Shown here: piece by piece, positions 1 through 7,698 of the stretch
Numbering within the stretch: position 1 is the first letter of the stretch
Layout of the letters: each line of letters begins with the position of its first letter
NCBI GenBank assembly: GCA_002336815.1
Contig: DDEU01000035.1
Location: forward strand, 1-14,729
Length of the DNA stretch: 14,729 nucleotides
Direction: 5' to 3'
From: Chitinophagaceae bacterium UBA1946
GTDB lineage: Bacteria > Bacteroidota > Bacteroidia > Chitinophagales > Chitinophagaceae
Made by a program: the position numbers and the translations under genes
Notes under the pieces: generated by a model
Databases searched by the model: none
The model's input: the letters and a program-made list of their open reading frames with translations, nothing else
Told to the model about the DNA's origin: nothing

Positions 1-1
1 T

Positions 2-3000
2 GTGATCATTGTAGAAGCCGTGATGCACCAGCTTACCCACAACAAACACTTTCATCACCTGGATAAACTGCATCACCGGCAAATGGATGAAACTGTGCAT
101 AAAAGTGCCGGAAAAATGATGAACAGCGCCGTATTTGGACAGATCATCATCCTGGTGGTATACCTTCCCATTTTTACACTGCAGGGCATTGAAGGAAAAA
201 TGTTCAAGCCCATGGCACAGACCGTTGCCTTTGCATTGCTGGGTGCATTTATTTTATCGCTCACCTACATACCCATGATGAGCGCATTGTTCCTGAGCAG
301 GAAGATCAAGCACCAGCCCAATTTATCAGACCGCTTGATGGTAAAGCTGGAGAATATGTATGAAGCCTCCTTAAAGATCGCCTTATCCATTCCAAAAACG
401 GTGATCACTGCAACCGTTGGTTTGTTCATAACCGCAATGGTGATACTCGGTTTTATGGGTGGAGAATTTATTCCAACCTTGGAAGAAGGTGACTTTGCCG
501 TAGATACAAGGGTGTTAACCGGCAGCAGTTTAACTACCACGATCGCCAACACACAAAAGGCAGCACATATTTTAAAAACGCAGTTTCCTGAAGTGGAGAA
601 AGTAGTGACCAAGATCGGCAGCGGTGAAGTGCCAACCGACCCCATGCCAATGGAAGCCAGTGATATGATGGTGATATTGAAAGATAAAAAGGAATGGACT
701 TCTGCAAAAACCTTCAATGAACTGGCAGAAAAAATGGGCAAGGCTTTGCAGGATGTGCCGGGTATCACTGCAGGTTTCCAGTTCCCGGTACAGATGCGTT
801 TTAATGAATTGATGACAGGCGCCAGGCAGGATGTAGTGTGTAAGATATTTGGAGAAGACCTTGACACGCTGGCGCAGTATGCCGCTGAACTGGGAAAGAT
901 CATCAGTAAAGTTGATGGCGCTAAAAATCTTTATATAGAAGCAGTAGCGGGTATGCCGCAGATCATTGTGCAATATAACCGCAATGCGATTGCACAGTAT
1001 GGTTTAAATATTGCCGATATCAACAAAGTGGTGAACGCCTCATTCGCCGGGCAAAGCAGCGGGATGGTTTTTGAAGGGGAAAAACGATTTGACCTGGTAG
1101 TGAAGCTGGGCAGTGAGTTGAAAAAAGACCTCGCTGATGTACAGAACCTGCTGGTGCCAACAGCAACCGGATCCCAGGTGCCATTGTACCAGCTGGCCGA
1201 TGTTCAAATAAAAGATGGCCCCAACCAGGTACAACGGGAAGACGCTAAAAGACGAATTGTGGTAGGCTTCAACGTTAGGGGAAGGGATGTGCAGAGCATT
1301 GTAACAGAACTGCAGCAAAAAGTAGATAAACAACTCAAGTTTCCTGCTGGTTATTATGTTACCTACGGCGGCGCATTTGAGAATTTAAATGCAGCCAAAC
1401 AACGGTTGATGATCGCTGTGCCCGTTTCGCTGCTGTTGATATTTCTGCTGTTATTTTTTGCATTCAATTCCATTAAACATGGGTTGCTCATTTATTCAGC
1501 CATACCATTAAGTGCCACGGGAGGGATATTATTCCTTGCATTAAGGGGAATGCCATTCAGCATCAGTGCCGGAGTAGGTTTTATTGCATTGTTTGGCGTG
1601 GCGGTCTTGAATGGTATTGTACTGATCGCAGAATTCAACCGCCTAAAAGCTGAGGGAGATGAAGACATCCGGCATATTGTACTCAAAGGAACCAGGACAA
1701 GATTGCGGCCTGTGCTAATGACCGCTTTTGTAGCCTCGCTTGGCTTTTTACCCATGGCCATCAGCAATGGCGCTGGTGCAGAAGTGCAGCGGCCATTGGC
1801 AACAGTTGTTATTGGCGGTTTATTGATCGCAACTTTCTTAACATTAATGGTACTGCCCATTCTTTATATCATTTTCGAAAAAGGATTTACAAAAAAGAAA
1901 AACATGAAACCGGCAATCACTTCCATTCTTTTGCTGATACTGATCACGGGTGTTTCCGTACCTGTAAATGCTCAACAAAAAATAAGCCTGCAGGAAGCTA
2001 CCGACACAGCGTTAAAAAATAACCTGTCGGTTAAAAATGAAAAACTGAAAGCCCAATACCAGCAGTTGCTTGTGGGAACAGCAACTAGCATTGCTCCAAC
2101 TAATTTCAGCGCAGAAGCCGGGCAGATCAACAGTATTTACACTGATACAAGGTTTGGCGTGTCGCAAACTTTTGCCTTGCCTTCTGTTTACAGGAGGCAG
2201 AAAGAGTTGCTGCAGCAGGAAGCAAAGAATAGCTTTTTGAACATTGCTGTGAAAGAATCTGTGCTTAAAAAACAGGTGGAGCAAAGTTTCTATCACTTGT
2301 TGTACCTGGATCATAAACAGGCTTTGTTGCAATCACTCGACAGTATGTTTGGTTCGTTCCTGCAAAAAGCTGCGTTAAGGCTGAACAAAGGCGAAGCCAA
2401 TGTACTGGAAAAAGCAATGGCTGAAAATCAGCTGGCACAGGTAATCATACAATTACAGCAACTGGAAGCTGACAGGCAAACGGCACAATTGCAATTTCAA
2501 CTATTGCTGAATACCAACACTGTTTATATACCCGTTGCTGATCAATACAAAATGGTTTTCGCAAATGCCACTGATACGTCAGCGCTCAGTATGCATCCTT
2601 ACCTGCAGCAAGTACAGCAGCAGCAGGATATTGCAAGAGCTTTGATCAGAGCTGAACAGGCGAAACTGCTTCCGGAATTTTTGATCGGTGTAAATAATAC
2701 CAGTATCAAAGGCACGGGTGCTGATGATAAATTGTATTCTTCTGCCTACCGGTTTACTGCAGTGCAGGCTGGAGTAGTGATCCCGATCTTTGCAAAAGCT
2801 CAAAAGGCAAAAGTAAAAGCAGCTCAGTTCAGCAATACCATTGCAGAAAACAATTACAGCAGCAGCCTGCAGTCATTGAAATCAGCTTATGAAGCTGCTG
2901 TGCTGGAATATAAAAAGCAGTTGCAAACCGTGAAGTATTTTGAAGAACATAGCCTCGAAACCGCAAAGCTCATCATTGCAACGGCCAACCAGCAATTTTC

Positions 3001-3133
3001 CAATGGCAGTATCAATTACCTGGAATGGGTAATGCTGATGAACCAGGCCATCATTACACAAAACGATTACATAGAAGCAGTGAAAAACCTGAATGAAGCC
3101 ATCATCCAGCTGCATTATTTCAGTAACAAATAA
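2..3133 (+). CDS. czcA: CzcA-type heavy-metal RND efflux pump fused to a TolC/CzcC-like outer-membrane factor (5' partial)
   Basis: This is the inner-membrane proton/metal antiporter of a tripartite metal exporter, with the outer-membrane channel attached at its C-terminus. The window opens inside the pump, near TM4 (visible start VIIVEAV); roughly the first 400 residues lie upstream. Numbering from base 2, residues 40-100 and 131-152 hold membrane helices. Residues 153-460 are the second large periplasmic region and 465-625 the last helix bundle. The pocket motifs read TDPMPM (212-217) and RFNELMTG (266-273), as in CzcA (Zn/Co/Cd), whereas CusA has methionine-triad positions there. At residue 635 a signal-peptide-like stretch begins (MKP, hydrophobic core, VNA|QQ near 657). 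Residues about 660-1043 are a helical, Q/A-rich TolC-family domain. CzcA-TolC fusions are known in Bacteroidota. The stop (3131-3133) lies 13 bases before the adaptor gene. Family is certain; the metal specificity is inferred. Confidence 0.93.
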   Translation: MIIVEAVMHQLTHNKHFHHLDKLHHRQMDETVHKSAGKMMNSAVFGQIIILVVYLPIFTLQGIEGKMFKPMAQTVAFALLGAFILSLTYIPMMSALFLSRKIKHQPNLSDRLMVKLENMYEASLKIALSIPKTVITATVGLFITAMVILGFMGGEFIPTLEEGDFAVDTRVLTGSSLTTTIANTQKAAHILKTQFPEVEKVVTKIGSGEVPTDPMPMEASDMMVILKDKKEWTSAKTFNELAEKMGKALQDVPGITAGFQFPVQMRFNELMTGARQDVVCKIFGEDLDTLAQYAAELGKIISKVDGAKNLYIEAVAGMPQIIVQYNRNAIAQYGLNIADINKVVNASFAGQSSGMVFEGEKRFDLVVKLGSELKKDLADVQNLLVPTATGSQVPLYQLADVQIKDGPNQVQREDAKRRIVVGFNVRGRDVQSIVTELQQKVDKQLKFPAGYYVTYGGAFENLNAAKQRLMIAVPVSLLLIFLLLFFAFNSIKHGLLIYSAIPLSATGGILFLALRGMPFSISAGVGFIALFGVAVLNGIVLIAEFNRLKAEGDEDIRHIVLKGTRTRLRPVLMTAFVASLGFLPMAISNGAGAEVQRPLATVVIGGLLIATFLTLMVLPILYIIFEKGFTKKKNMKPAITSILLLILITGVSVPVNAQQKISLQEATDTALKNNLSVKNEKLKAQYQQLLVGTATSIAPTNFSAEAGQINSIYTDTRFGVSQTFALPSVYRRQKELLQQEAKNSFLNIAVKESVLKKQVEQSFYHLLYLDHKQALLQSLDSMFGSFLQKAALRLNKGEANVLEKAMAENQLAQVIIQLQQLEADRQTAQLQFQLLLNTNTVYIPVADQYKMVFANATDTSALSMHPYLQQVQQQQDIARALIRAEQAKLLPEFLIGVNNTSIKGTGADDKLYSSAYRFTAVQAGVVIPIFAKAQKAKVKAAQFSNTIAENNYSSSLQSLKSAYEAAVLEYKKQLQTVKYFEEHSLETAKLIIATANQQFSNGSINYLEWVMLMNQAIITQNDYIEAVKNLNEAIIQLHYFSNK

Positions 3134-3146
3134 AATCATCTACTAC

Positions 3147-4274
3147 ATGAAACCGATTATCTATATCATATCAATATTGCTGCTGTCATCCTGCAGTAAT
3201 AAAAAAACAGGAACGGAAAAAGAGCCTGTAACGGCAGATGGCAATATTATTACGCTTACCGCTGCTCAGGTAAAAAATGCAGGCATCGTTACCGGTAGCC
3301 TGGATCAACGGCCCATTGCTGCTGTATTAAAACTGAACGGCAAGATCGATGTGCCGCCGCAAAACATGGTATCGGTGAGCGTACCACTGGGCGGCTATTT
3401 AAAAACCACCAAGCTGCTGCCGGGCATGCATGTAAGCAAAGGAGAGGTGATTGCTGTAATGGAAGACCAGCAGTACATACAGTTACAGCAGGATTACCTG
3501 ATGACAAAATCAAAACTCATTTACAGCCAGCTGGAATATGACCGGCAGAAGGAACTGAATCAAAGCAAGGCCAGCAGCGACAAAGTGTATCAACAGGCTG
3601 CGGCAGAACTCAGCGGCTTGCAGATTACGCAAAGGGCTTTGTCTGAAAAATTACAGCTCATCGGTATCAACCCGGCTTCGGTTACACAAAACAATATCAG
3701 CCGCAGCATCAACATTTATTCACCCATCAATGGCTTTGTAACAAAAGTGAACGTGAACATCGGCAAGTATGTTTCACCAACGGAAGTGTTGTTTGAAATG
3801 GTGAACCCGGAAGATATCCACCTGAACCTGCTGGTATTTGAAAAAGATGTCGACAAACTTTTTATCGGGCAAACGGTTACTGCTTTTACCAACAACGATC
3901 CTGCAAAAAAATATTCCTGCAAAATCTTACTGATCGGCAAGGAGATCGGTGCAGAAAGAAATACGGAAGTGCATTGTCATTTTGAGCAGTATGATAAAAC
4001 ACTCATCCCCGGTACTTACATGAATGCTGAGATTGCAGTGAGATCAAGAAACAGTTTTGTATTACCGGAAGATGCCGTTGTACGTTTTGAGAATAAGCAA
4101 TATGCATTCGTCAAAAAAACAGACACACAATTTGAAATGATACAGGTAGAAACGGGCAACACGGAGAGTGGTTTCACCGAAATTTTACTGGCAGATCAAC
4201 TGGCAAAAGAAAGCTTTGTAACCAAAGGGGCTTATTCCTTACTGATGGGGTTGAAAAACAAATCTGAGGATTAA
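3147..4274 (+). CDS. czcB: RND efflux periplasmic adaptor (membrane fusion protein), CzcB/CusB-like lipoprotein
   Basis: The adaptor bridges the inner-membrane pump and the outer-membrane channel in the periplasm. The 375-residue protein starts with a lipoprotein signal whose lipobox is LSSC (Cys16), so it should be membrane-anchored through lipid. A barrel-sandwich (lipoyl-like) half lies around residues 70-110 (GGYLKTTKLLPGMHVSKGE). A helical hairpin spans about 110-180, and the second lipoyl half spans about 188-225 (YSPINGFVTKVNVNIGKYVS). Beta-barrel and membrane-proximal domains follow to the C-terminus. The start at 3147 is preferred over an in-frame ATG at 3093: it puts the lipoprotein signal at the N-terminus and avoids a 41-base overlap with the pump gene. 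With 13 bases between the genes, the two are almost certainly co-transcribed. The length is typical of Bacteroidota adaptors. No extra N-terminal metal-binding domain is visible. Confidence 0.92.
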   Translation: MKPIIYIISILLLSSCSNKKTGTEKEPVTADGNIITLTAAQVKNAGIVTGSLDQRPIAAVLKLNGKIDVPPQNMVSVSVPLGGYLKTTKLLPGMHVSKGEVIAVMEDQQYIQLQQDYLMTKSKLIYSQLEYDRQKELNQSKASSDKVYQQAAAELSGLQITQRALSEKLQLIGINPASVTQNNISRSINIYSPINGFVTKVNVNIGKYVSPTEVLFEMVNPEDIHLNLLVFEKDVDKLFIGQTVTAFTNNDPAKKYSCKILLIGKEIGAERNTEVHCHFEQYDKTLIPGTYMNAEIAVRSRNSFVLPEDAVVRFENKQYAFVKKTDTQFEMIQVETGNTESGFTEILLADQLAKESFVTKGAYSLLMGLKNKSED

Positions 4275-4292
4275 AAGATGGAATAATTTTAA

Positions 4293-4343
4293 GCATTGGC
4301 AGGTTTAGAGCGTTGCTGCATTGTTATCGCCGCCTGCCAATGC
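4293..4343. repeat. Perfect 11-bp inverted repeat between the efflux operon and the peptidase gene
   Basis: GCATTGGCAGG (4293-4303) and CCTGCCAATGC (4333-4343) are exact reverse complements separated by 29 bases, so the transcript could form a stem-loop 18 bases after the adaptor stop codon. No U-run follows on the plus strand, so it is not a classical intrinsic terminator. It could slow or end transcription, stabilise the efflux mRNA, or be a protein-binding site. The arms are plainly visible; the function is unknown. Confidence 0.6.
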
Positions 4344-4394
4344 CTGAAATTAAAGAAGCGTATTATATTCAAAATGGTTTCAATTCAATTGCAC

Positions 4395-4402
4395 TAAATT
4401 TG
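4395..4402 (+). promoter_or_regulatory. Bacteroidota-type -7 promoter element upstream of the M28 peptidase
   Basis: TAAATTTG matches the Bacteroidota -7 consensus TAnnTTTG at all fixed positions. It lies 34 bases before the ATG at 4437, implying a 5' leader of about 30 bases. No good TTTG -33 element is found 19-21 bases upstream, which lowers confidence. Its position fits an independent promoter for the peptidase rather than read-through from the efflux operon. Confidence 0.4.
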
Positions 4403-4436
4403 AGCAGCACATTTTCAACTCCAACAAAACTATCAA

Positions 4437-6659
4437 ATGAACAGGAAAGCATCTTTACTGATCACGGCATCCCTTTTTTCATTCTCCGCATTGGCACAAA
4501 CCAATCCTTTAGCAGGCTTTGGTAAGGCAGCGGCAGAAGCACAACAGTCAACAGAGAAAAAATTTGATGCATTGCTGAATGCGAAAAATATAGACCAGTA
4601 TATCAAAGACCTCTCTGCCGTACCGCACCATGTGGCATCTCCCGGGGGCGAAGCCAATACAAAATACATTGCCGAAAAATTGAAAAGCTGGGGCTTTGAT
4701 ACAGAAGTGGAAACCTTTTATGTACTCTTTCCAACGCCAGTTACCCGTGAACTGGAAATGACCGGCAGCAGGAATTTTAAAGCTTTGCTGAAAGAACCGG
4801 CTTTAAAAGAAGATGCAACATCCGGTCAGGCCGGTCAATTACCCATCTACAATTGCTGGAGCGCCGATGGCGATGTTACATCAGAACTGGTGTATGTGAA
4901 TTATGGTGTGCCGGCAGATTATGAAATGCTGGAAAGGCTGGGCATTAATGTAAAAGGAAAAATTGTGATCGCAAAATACGGCAGAAGCTGGCGTGGCATT
5001 AAACCAAAGGTTGCACAGGAACATGGCGCCATTGGGTGCATCATCTACAGCGATCCCAAAGATGATGGTTATTACCAGGGCGATGTTTATCCCAGAGGGC
5101 CTTACAAACCTGAATATGGCGCACAGCGTGGTTCGGTGGAAGATATGCCGGTGTATCCCGGTGATCCGTTAACACCCAATATTGGTGCTACCAAAGACGC
5201 TAAACGACTGGATAGAAAAGATGCAGGCAACCTGTTAAAAATTCCGGTTATCCCGATCAGTTATGCGGACGCACAACCATTGCTGGAAAGCCTGGAAGGT
5301 CAGGTGGTGCCTGAAGGATGGAGAGGTGGATTGCCCATTACCTATCATGTGGGCCCGTCAAAAAATAAAGTACACTTAAAGCTGGCATTCGACTGGCAGG
5401 TGAGGCCGGTTCACAATATCATTGCAAAATTGAAAGGAAGTGAATTGCCGGATGAATGGGTCATTCGTGGAAATCACCATGATGCCTGGGTAAATGGCGC
5501 TGCCGATCCCATTAGCGGTCTTGCATCATTGCTGGAAGAAGCTAGAGCGGTGGGAGAACTGGTGAAGACCGGTTACAAACCCAAACGTACATTGGTGTAT
5601 TGTGCATGGGATGGCGAAGAGCCCGGATTGCTTGGTTCAACTGAGTGGGTAGAATTTCATGCAGAAGAGCTCAAACAAAAAGCAGTGTTGTACATCAATA
5701 CCGATGGCAATGGCAGGGGATTTTTATATGCCGGTGGCTCACAGGCGTTGGAACCAGCGTTTACAGAGATTGCCAAAGATGTGAACGATCCTCAAACCAA
5801 TACAACAGTATTTGAAAGAAAGAGAAGCAATGATATCATCAATGCTGCCGGCAACGCAGCAAAAAAAGAATTGCTGAATAAAAAAACATTTGACCTTGCC
5901 GCATTGGGTGCCGGCTCTGATTACTCTCCATTTTTTCAGCACCTTGGCATCAGCAGTATGAACATTGCTTTTGGTGGTGAGGACAATGGGGGAGAGTATC
6001 ATTCCGTTTATGACAGCTATGATATGTACAGGCGTTTTAAAGATCCCACATTTGAATATGGTGTTGCACTGGCAAAAGTTTGCGGCAGAACAACCCTGCG
6101 TTTTGCCAATGCTGAAGTATTGCCTTACGATTTTCGCAGCCTGCAAAAAACGATTGGAAAGTATGTTACTGAAGTGGTTTCATTAGCTGATGATATGAGA
6201 GAAACTACCACAGTGGAAAACCAGGTGATAAAAGAAAAGCATTATGTTACCGGTAATAATGTTACAGCATCTTTATTGGCACCTGCAACAAAAGATGAAG
6301 TGCCTTATTTAAGTTTTGCTTCACTGCAAAATGCCGTAACGGCGTTGGAAAAAGCAACGACTGCTTTGGCGAATGTCATCAATACCGGCAACATGCCTGC
6401 AACCAGGAAAAATGAACTGAATAATAAACTTTATCATGCAGAACAGGCCCTGCTTACAAAAGATGGTTTGCCAAGACGTGGCTGGTACCGCCACAGTATT
6501 TATGCGCCGGGTTTTTACACAGGTTATGGTGTAAAAACATTGCCAGGCATCAGGGAAGCCATTGAGCAACGCAACTGGAAGGAGGCGCAGGAACAGATCG
6601 AATCAACTGCGGCAGCGATCAGCCATTTTACTGACTGGTTAAATGATGCATTGAAATAG
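4437..6659 (+). CDS. Secreted M28 family zinc metallopeptidase, glutamate carboxypeptidase II-like
   Basis: This is a predicted periplasmic or secreted co-catalytic zinc exopeptidase of family M28B (relatives include PSMA/GCPII and transferrin-receptor-like proteins), cleaving terminal residues from peptides. Residues 1-20 form a signal peptide (cleavage ALA|Q). A protease-associated (PA) domain spans roughly 130-300, the M28 catalytic core about 310-560, and a transferrin-receptor-like dimerisation helical domain about 600-740. By alignment with GCPII from memory, the zinc ligands are H347 and D357 (GNHHDAWVNGAADPISG), E395 with catalytic base E394 (WDGEEPGLLGSTEW), D423 (INTDG) and H522 (EYHSVYDSYD). 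All are present, so an active enzyme is expected. At 740 residues it is the usual length for the group. Its substrate cannot be read from the sequence. A lipoprotein gene follows 33 bases downstream. Family confidence is high, exact specificity low. Confidence 0.94.
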   Translation: MNRKASLLITASLFSFSALAQTNPLAGFGKAAAEAQQSTEKKFDALLNAKNIDQYIKDLSAVPHHVASPGGEANTKYIAEKLKSWGFDTEVETFYVLFPTPVTRELEMTGSRNFKALLKEPALKEDATSGQAGQLPIYNCWSADGDVTSELVYVNYGVPADYEMLERLGINVKGKIVIAKYGRSWRGIKPKVAQEHGAIGCIIYSDPKDDGYYQGDVYPRGPYKPEYGAQRGSVEDMPVYPGDPLTPNIGATKDAKRLDRKDAGNLLKIPVIPISYADAQPLLESLEGQVVPEGWRGGLPITYHVGPSKNKVHLKLAFDWQVRPVHNIIAKLKGSELPDEWVIRGNHHDAWVNGAADPISGLASLLEEARAVGELVKTGYKPKRTLVYCAWDGEEPGLLGSTEWVEFHAEELKQKAVLYINTDGNGRGFLYAGGSQALEPAFTEIAKDVNDPQTNTTVFERKRSNDIINAAGNAAKKELLNKKTFDLAALGAGSDYSPFFQHLGISSMNIAFGGEDNGGEYHSVYDSYDMYRRFKDPTFEYGVALAKVCGRTTLRFANAEVLPYDFRSLQKTIGKYVTEVVSLADDMRETTTVENQVIKEKHYVTGNNVTASLLAPATKDEVPYLSFASLQNAVTALEKATTALANVINTGNMPATRKNELNNKLYHAEQALLTKDGLPRRGWYRHSIYAPGFYTGYGVKTLPGIREAIEQRNWKEAQEQIESTAAAISHFTDWLNDALK

Positions 6660-6692
6660 CGGTGCAGCCTACCGGCATATAATTCATACTTC

Positions 6693-7190
6693 ATGCTGGT
6701 TAAAAATATCATAGCGATGCTTTTGCTGCCTGTGCTTTTCACGGGCTGCTATGCTTATAAAGCATTTCCAAAAACATACCGGACTGCAACGACACCTGCT
6801 CCAACACTCACCGTTTATGTTGTGAATCCCGGGCTGAAGAAAGAGTATGAGATATTGAAAAATGCAGGCATTTACCGTTTCAGCAATGACAGTACAATAA
6901 GCCCCAGGGTAAGGCTGTATCCAATGTTGCAGCACAAGGTATGTGGTCAGCCTTTATTGGGCAGTATGATCACCCTCGGCCAGCTACCGGTCTATTTACC
7001 AGATACATACCAGTTTAAGTATGAAGAGGAGGTGGAAGGAAATACGAGGTTGTTTCAATATGAATTGAAGATAGCGCAGCGATACTGGTTCTGGGATATT
7101 TTTACCTTTCAAAAGGATTTGAAAAAAGCGGCCGGTAAAGCCCTGGCTGGAAATTACTATGAAGTACCTGCGGTTAAGCAAGCTCAGTAG
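6693..7190 (+). CDS. Small predicted lipoprotein of unknown function
   Basis: I do not recognise this 165-residue protein. Its N-terminus is a clear lipoprotein signal: Lys4, a hydrophobic stretch at 6-16 and lipobox LFTGC with the lipidated Cys19. The mature part is about 147 residues. It has alternating hydrophobic residues around 38-45 (TLTVYVVN) and 100-130, suggesting mostly beta structure. An aromatic patch (RYWFWDIF, about 129-136) and a Lys-rich tail follow. The start at 6693 is preferred over Met9 because it keeps the positive charge of the signal peptide. The gene lies 33 bases after the M28 peptidase on the same strand and is probably co-transcribed. Its 3' end overlaps the convergent lspA gene by 17 bases. 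A partner or localisation role for the peptidase is possible but is inference only. Confidence 0.75.
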   Translation: MLVKNIIAMLLLPVLFTGCYAYKAFPKTYRTATTPAPTLTVYVVNPGLKKEYEILKNAGIYRFSNDSTISPRVRLYPMLQHKVCGQPLLGSMITLGQLPVYLPDTYQFKYEEEVEGNTRLFQYELKIAQRYWFWDIFTFQKDLKKAAGKALAGNYYEVPAVKQAQ

Positions 7191-7680
7191 CATCCTTTTT
7201 TTTCTGGTAAGAAGTTGCCAGTAATAATACAGCACCCGCTGTTACCCATACGTCGGCAAAATTAAAAATACCCGTACGAATATTGCTGATGCCGATGTTC
7301 ATGAAATCTGTAACATGGCGGTCGTACACAATCCGGTCGTAAATATTCCCCAGGCCTCCTGCAATGATCATGGTGAAAGCTGCCACCTTTGCTCCACTCA
7401 TACTGCCGGATCTTTTTATAACATACACACTCATTCCCAGCAGGAGTGCCAGCGGTGCCATGCTCAGCAACCAGAAACTGGCTGTTTTGGGAAGATCGTC
7501 TGCAAAACTCATGGCAGCGCCGGTGTTTTCTACATATTCAAAACGGACAGTATTGTGAAAATAGGAAACAGGTGCTTTGTCTTTCAAAAGATCTTTTGCC
7601 ATTTCCTTGCTCGCCCTGTCCCAACTGATGAGGGTAAGCGAACCCAGGCAAAAAAGTAAGATCTTCATTCCTTTTTTCAT
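7174..7680 (-). CDS. lspA: Lipoprotein signal peptidase (signal peptidase II)
   Basis: LspA is the inner-membrane aspartyl protease (family A8) that removes signal peptides from prolipoproteins after lipidation. The 168-residue protein has about four membrane helices and the family motifs in order: DRASK (21-25, the DQxTK box), ENTGAAMSF (51-59), GGLGNIYDR (108-116), VTDF (123-126) and FNFAD (139-143). By comparison with Pseudomonas LspA the catalytic pair would be D125 and D143, both present. An alternative start at Met5 (7668) exists; the first Met is kept. The gene is last in a minus-strand run, 18 bases after the TPR membrane protein, so it is probably co-transcribed with it. Its 3' end overlaps the convergent lipoprotein gene by 17 bases. 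At least two proteins encoded in this window would be its substrates (lipoboxes in the adaptor and in the small lipoprotein). Confidence 0.93.
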   Translation of the reverse strand: MKKGMKILLFCLGSLTLISWDRASKEMAKDLLKDKAPVSYFHNTVRFEYVENTGAAMSFADDLPKTASFWLLSMAPLALLLGMSVYVIKRSGSMSGAKVAAFTMIIAGGLGNIYDRIVYDRHVTDFMNIGISNIRTGIFNFADVWVTAGAVLLLATSYQKKKDATELA

Positions 7681-7698
7681 AACATGAATTTAAAAAGA

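Noticed and set aside
265..903. Minus-strand open frame of 212 codons antisense to the CzcA pump
   Set aside because: The plus strand here encodes a continuous, well-recognised RND protein; the antisense frame is a codon-bias shadow.
3093..3146. Upstream in-frame ATG for the efflux adaptor
   Set aside because: It would overlap the pump gene by 41 bases and bury the lipoprotein signal that starts at 3147.
4313..4525. Plus-strand open frame of 70 codons across the spacer and the start of the peptidase gene
   Set aside because: It overlaps the peptidase signal peptide in another frame and has no recognisable features.
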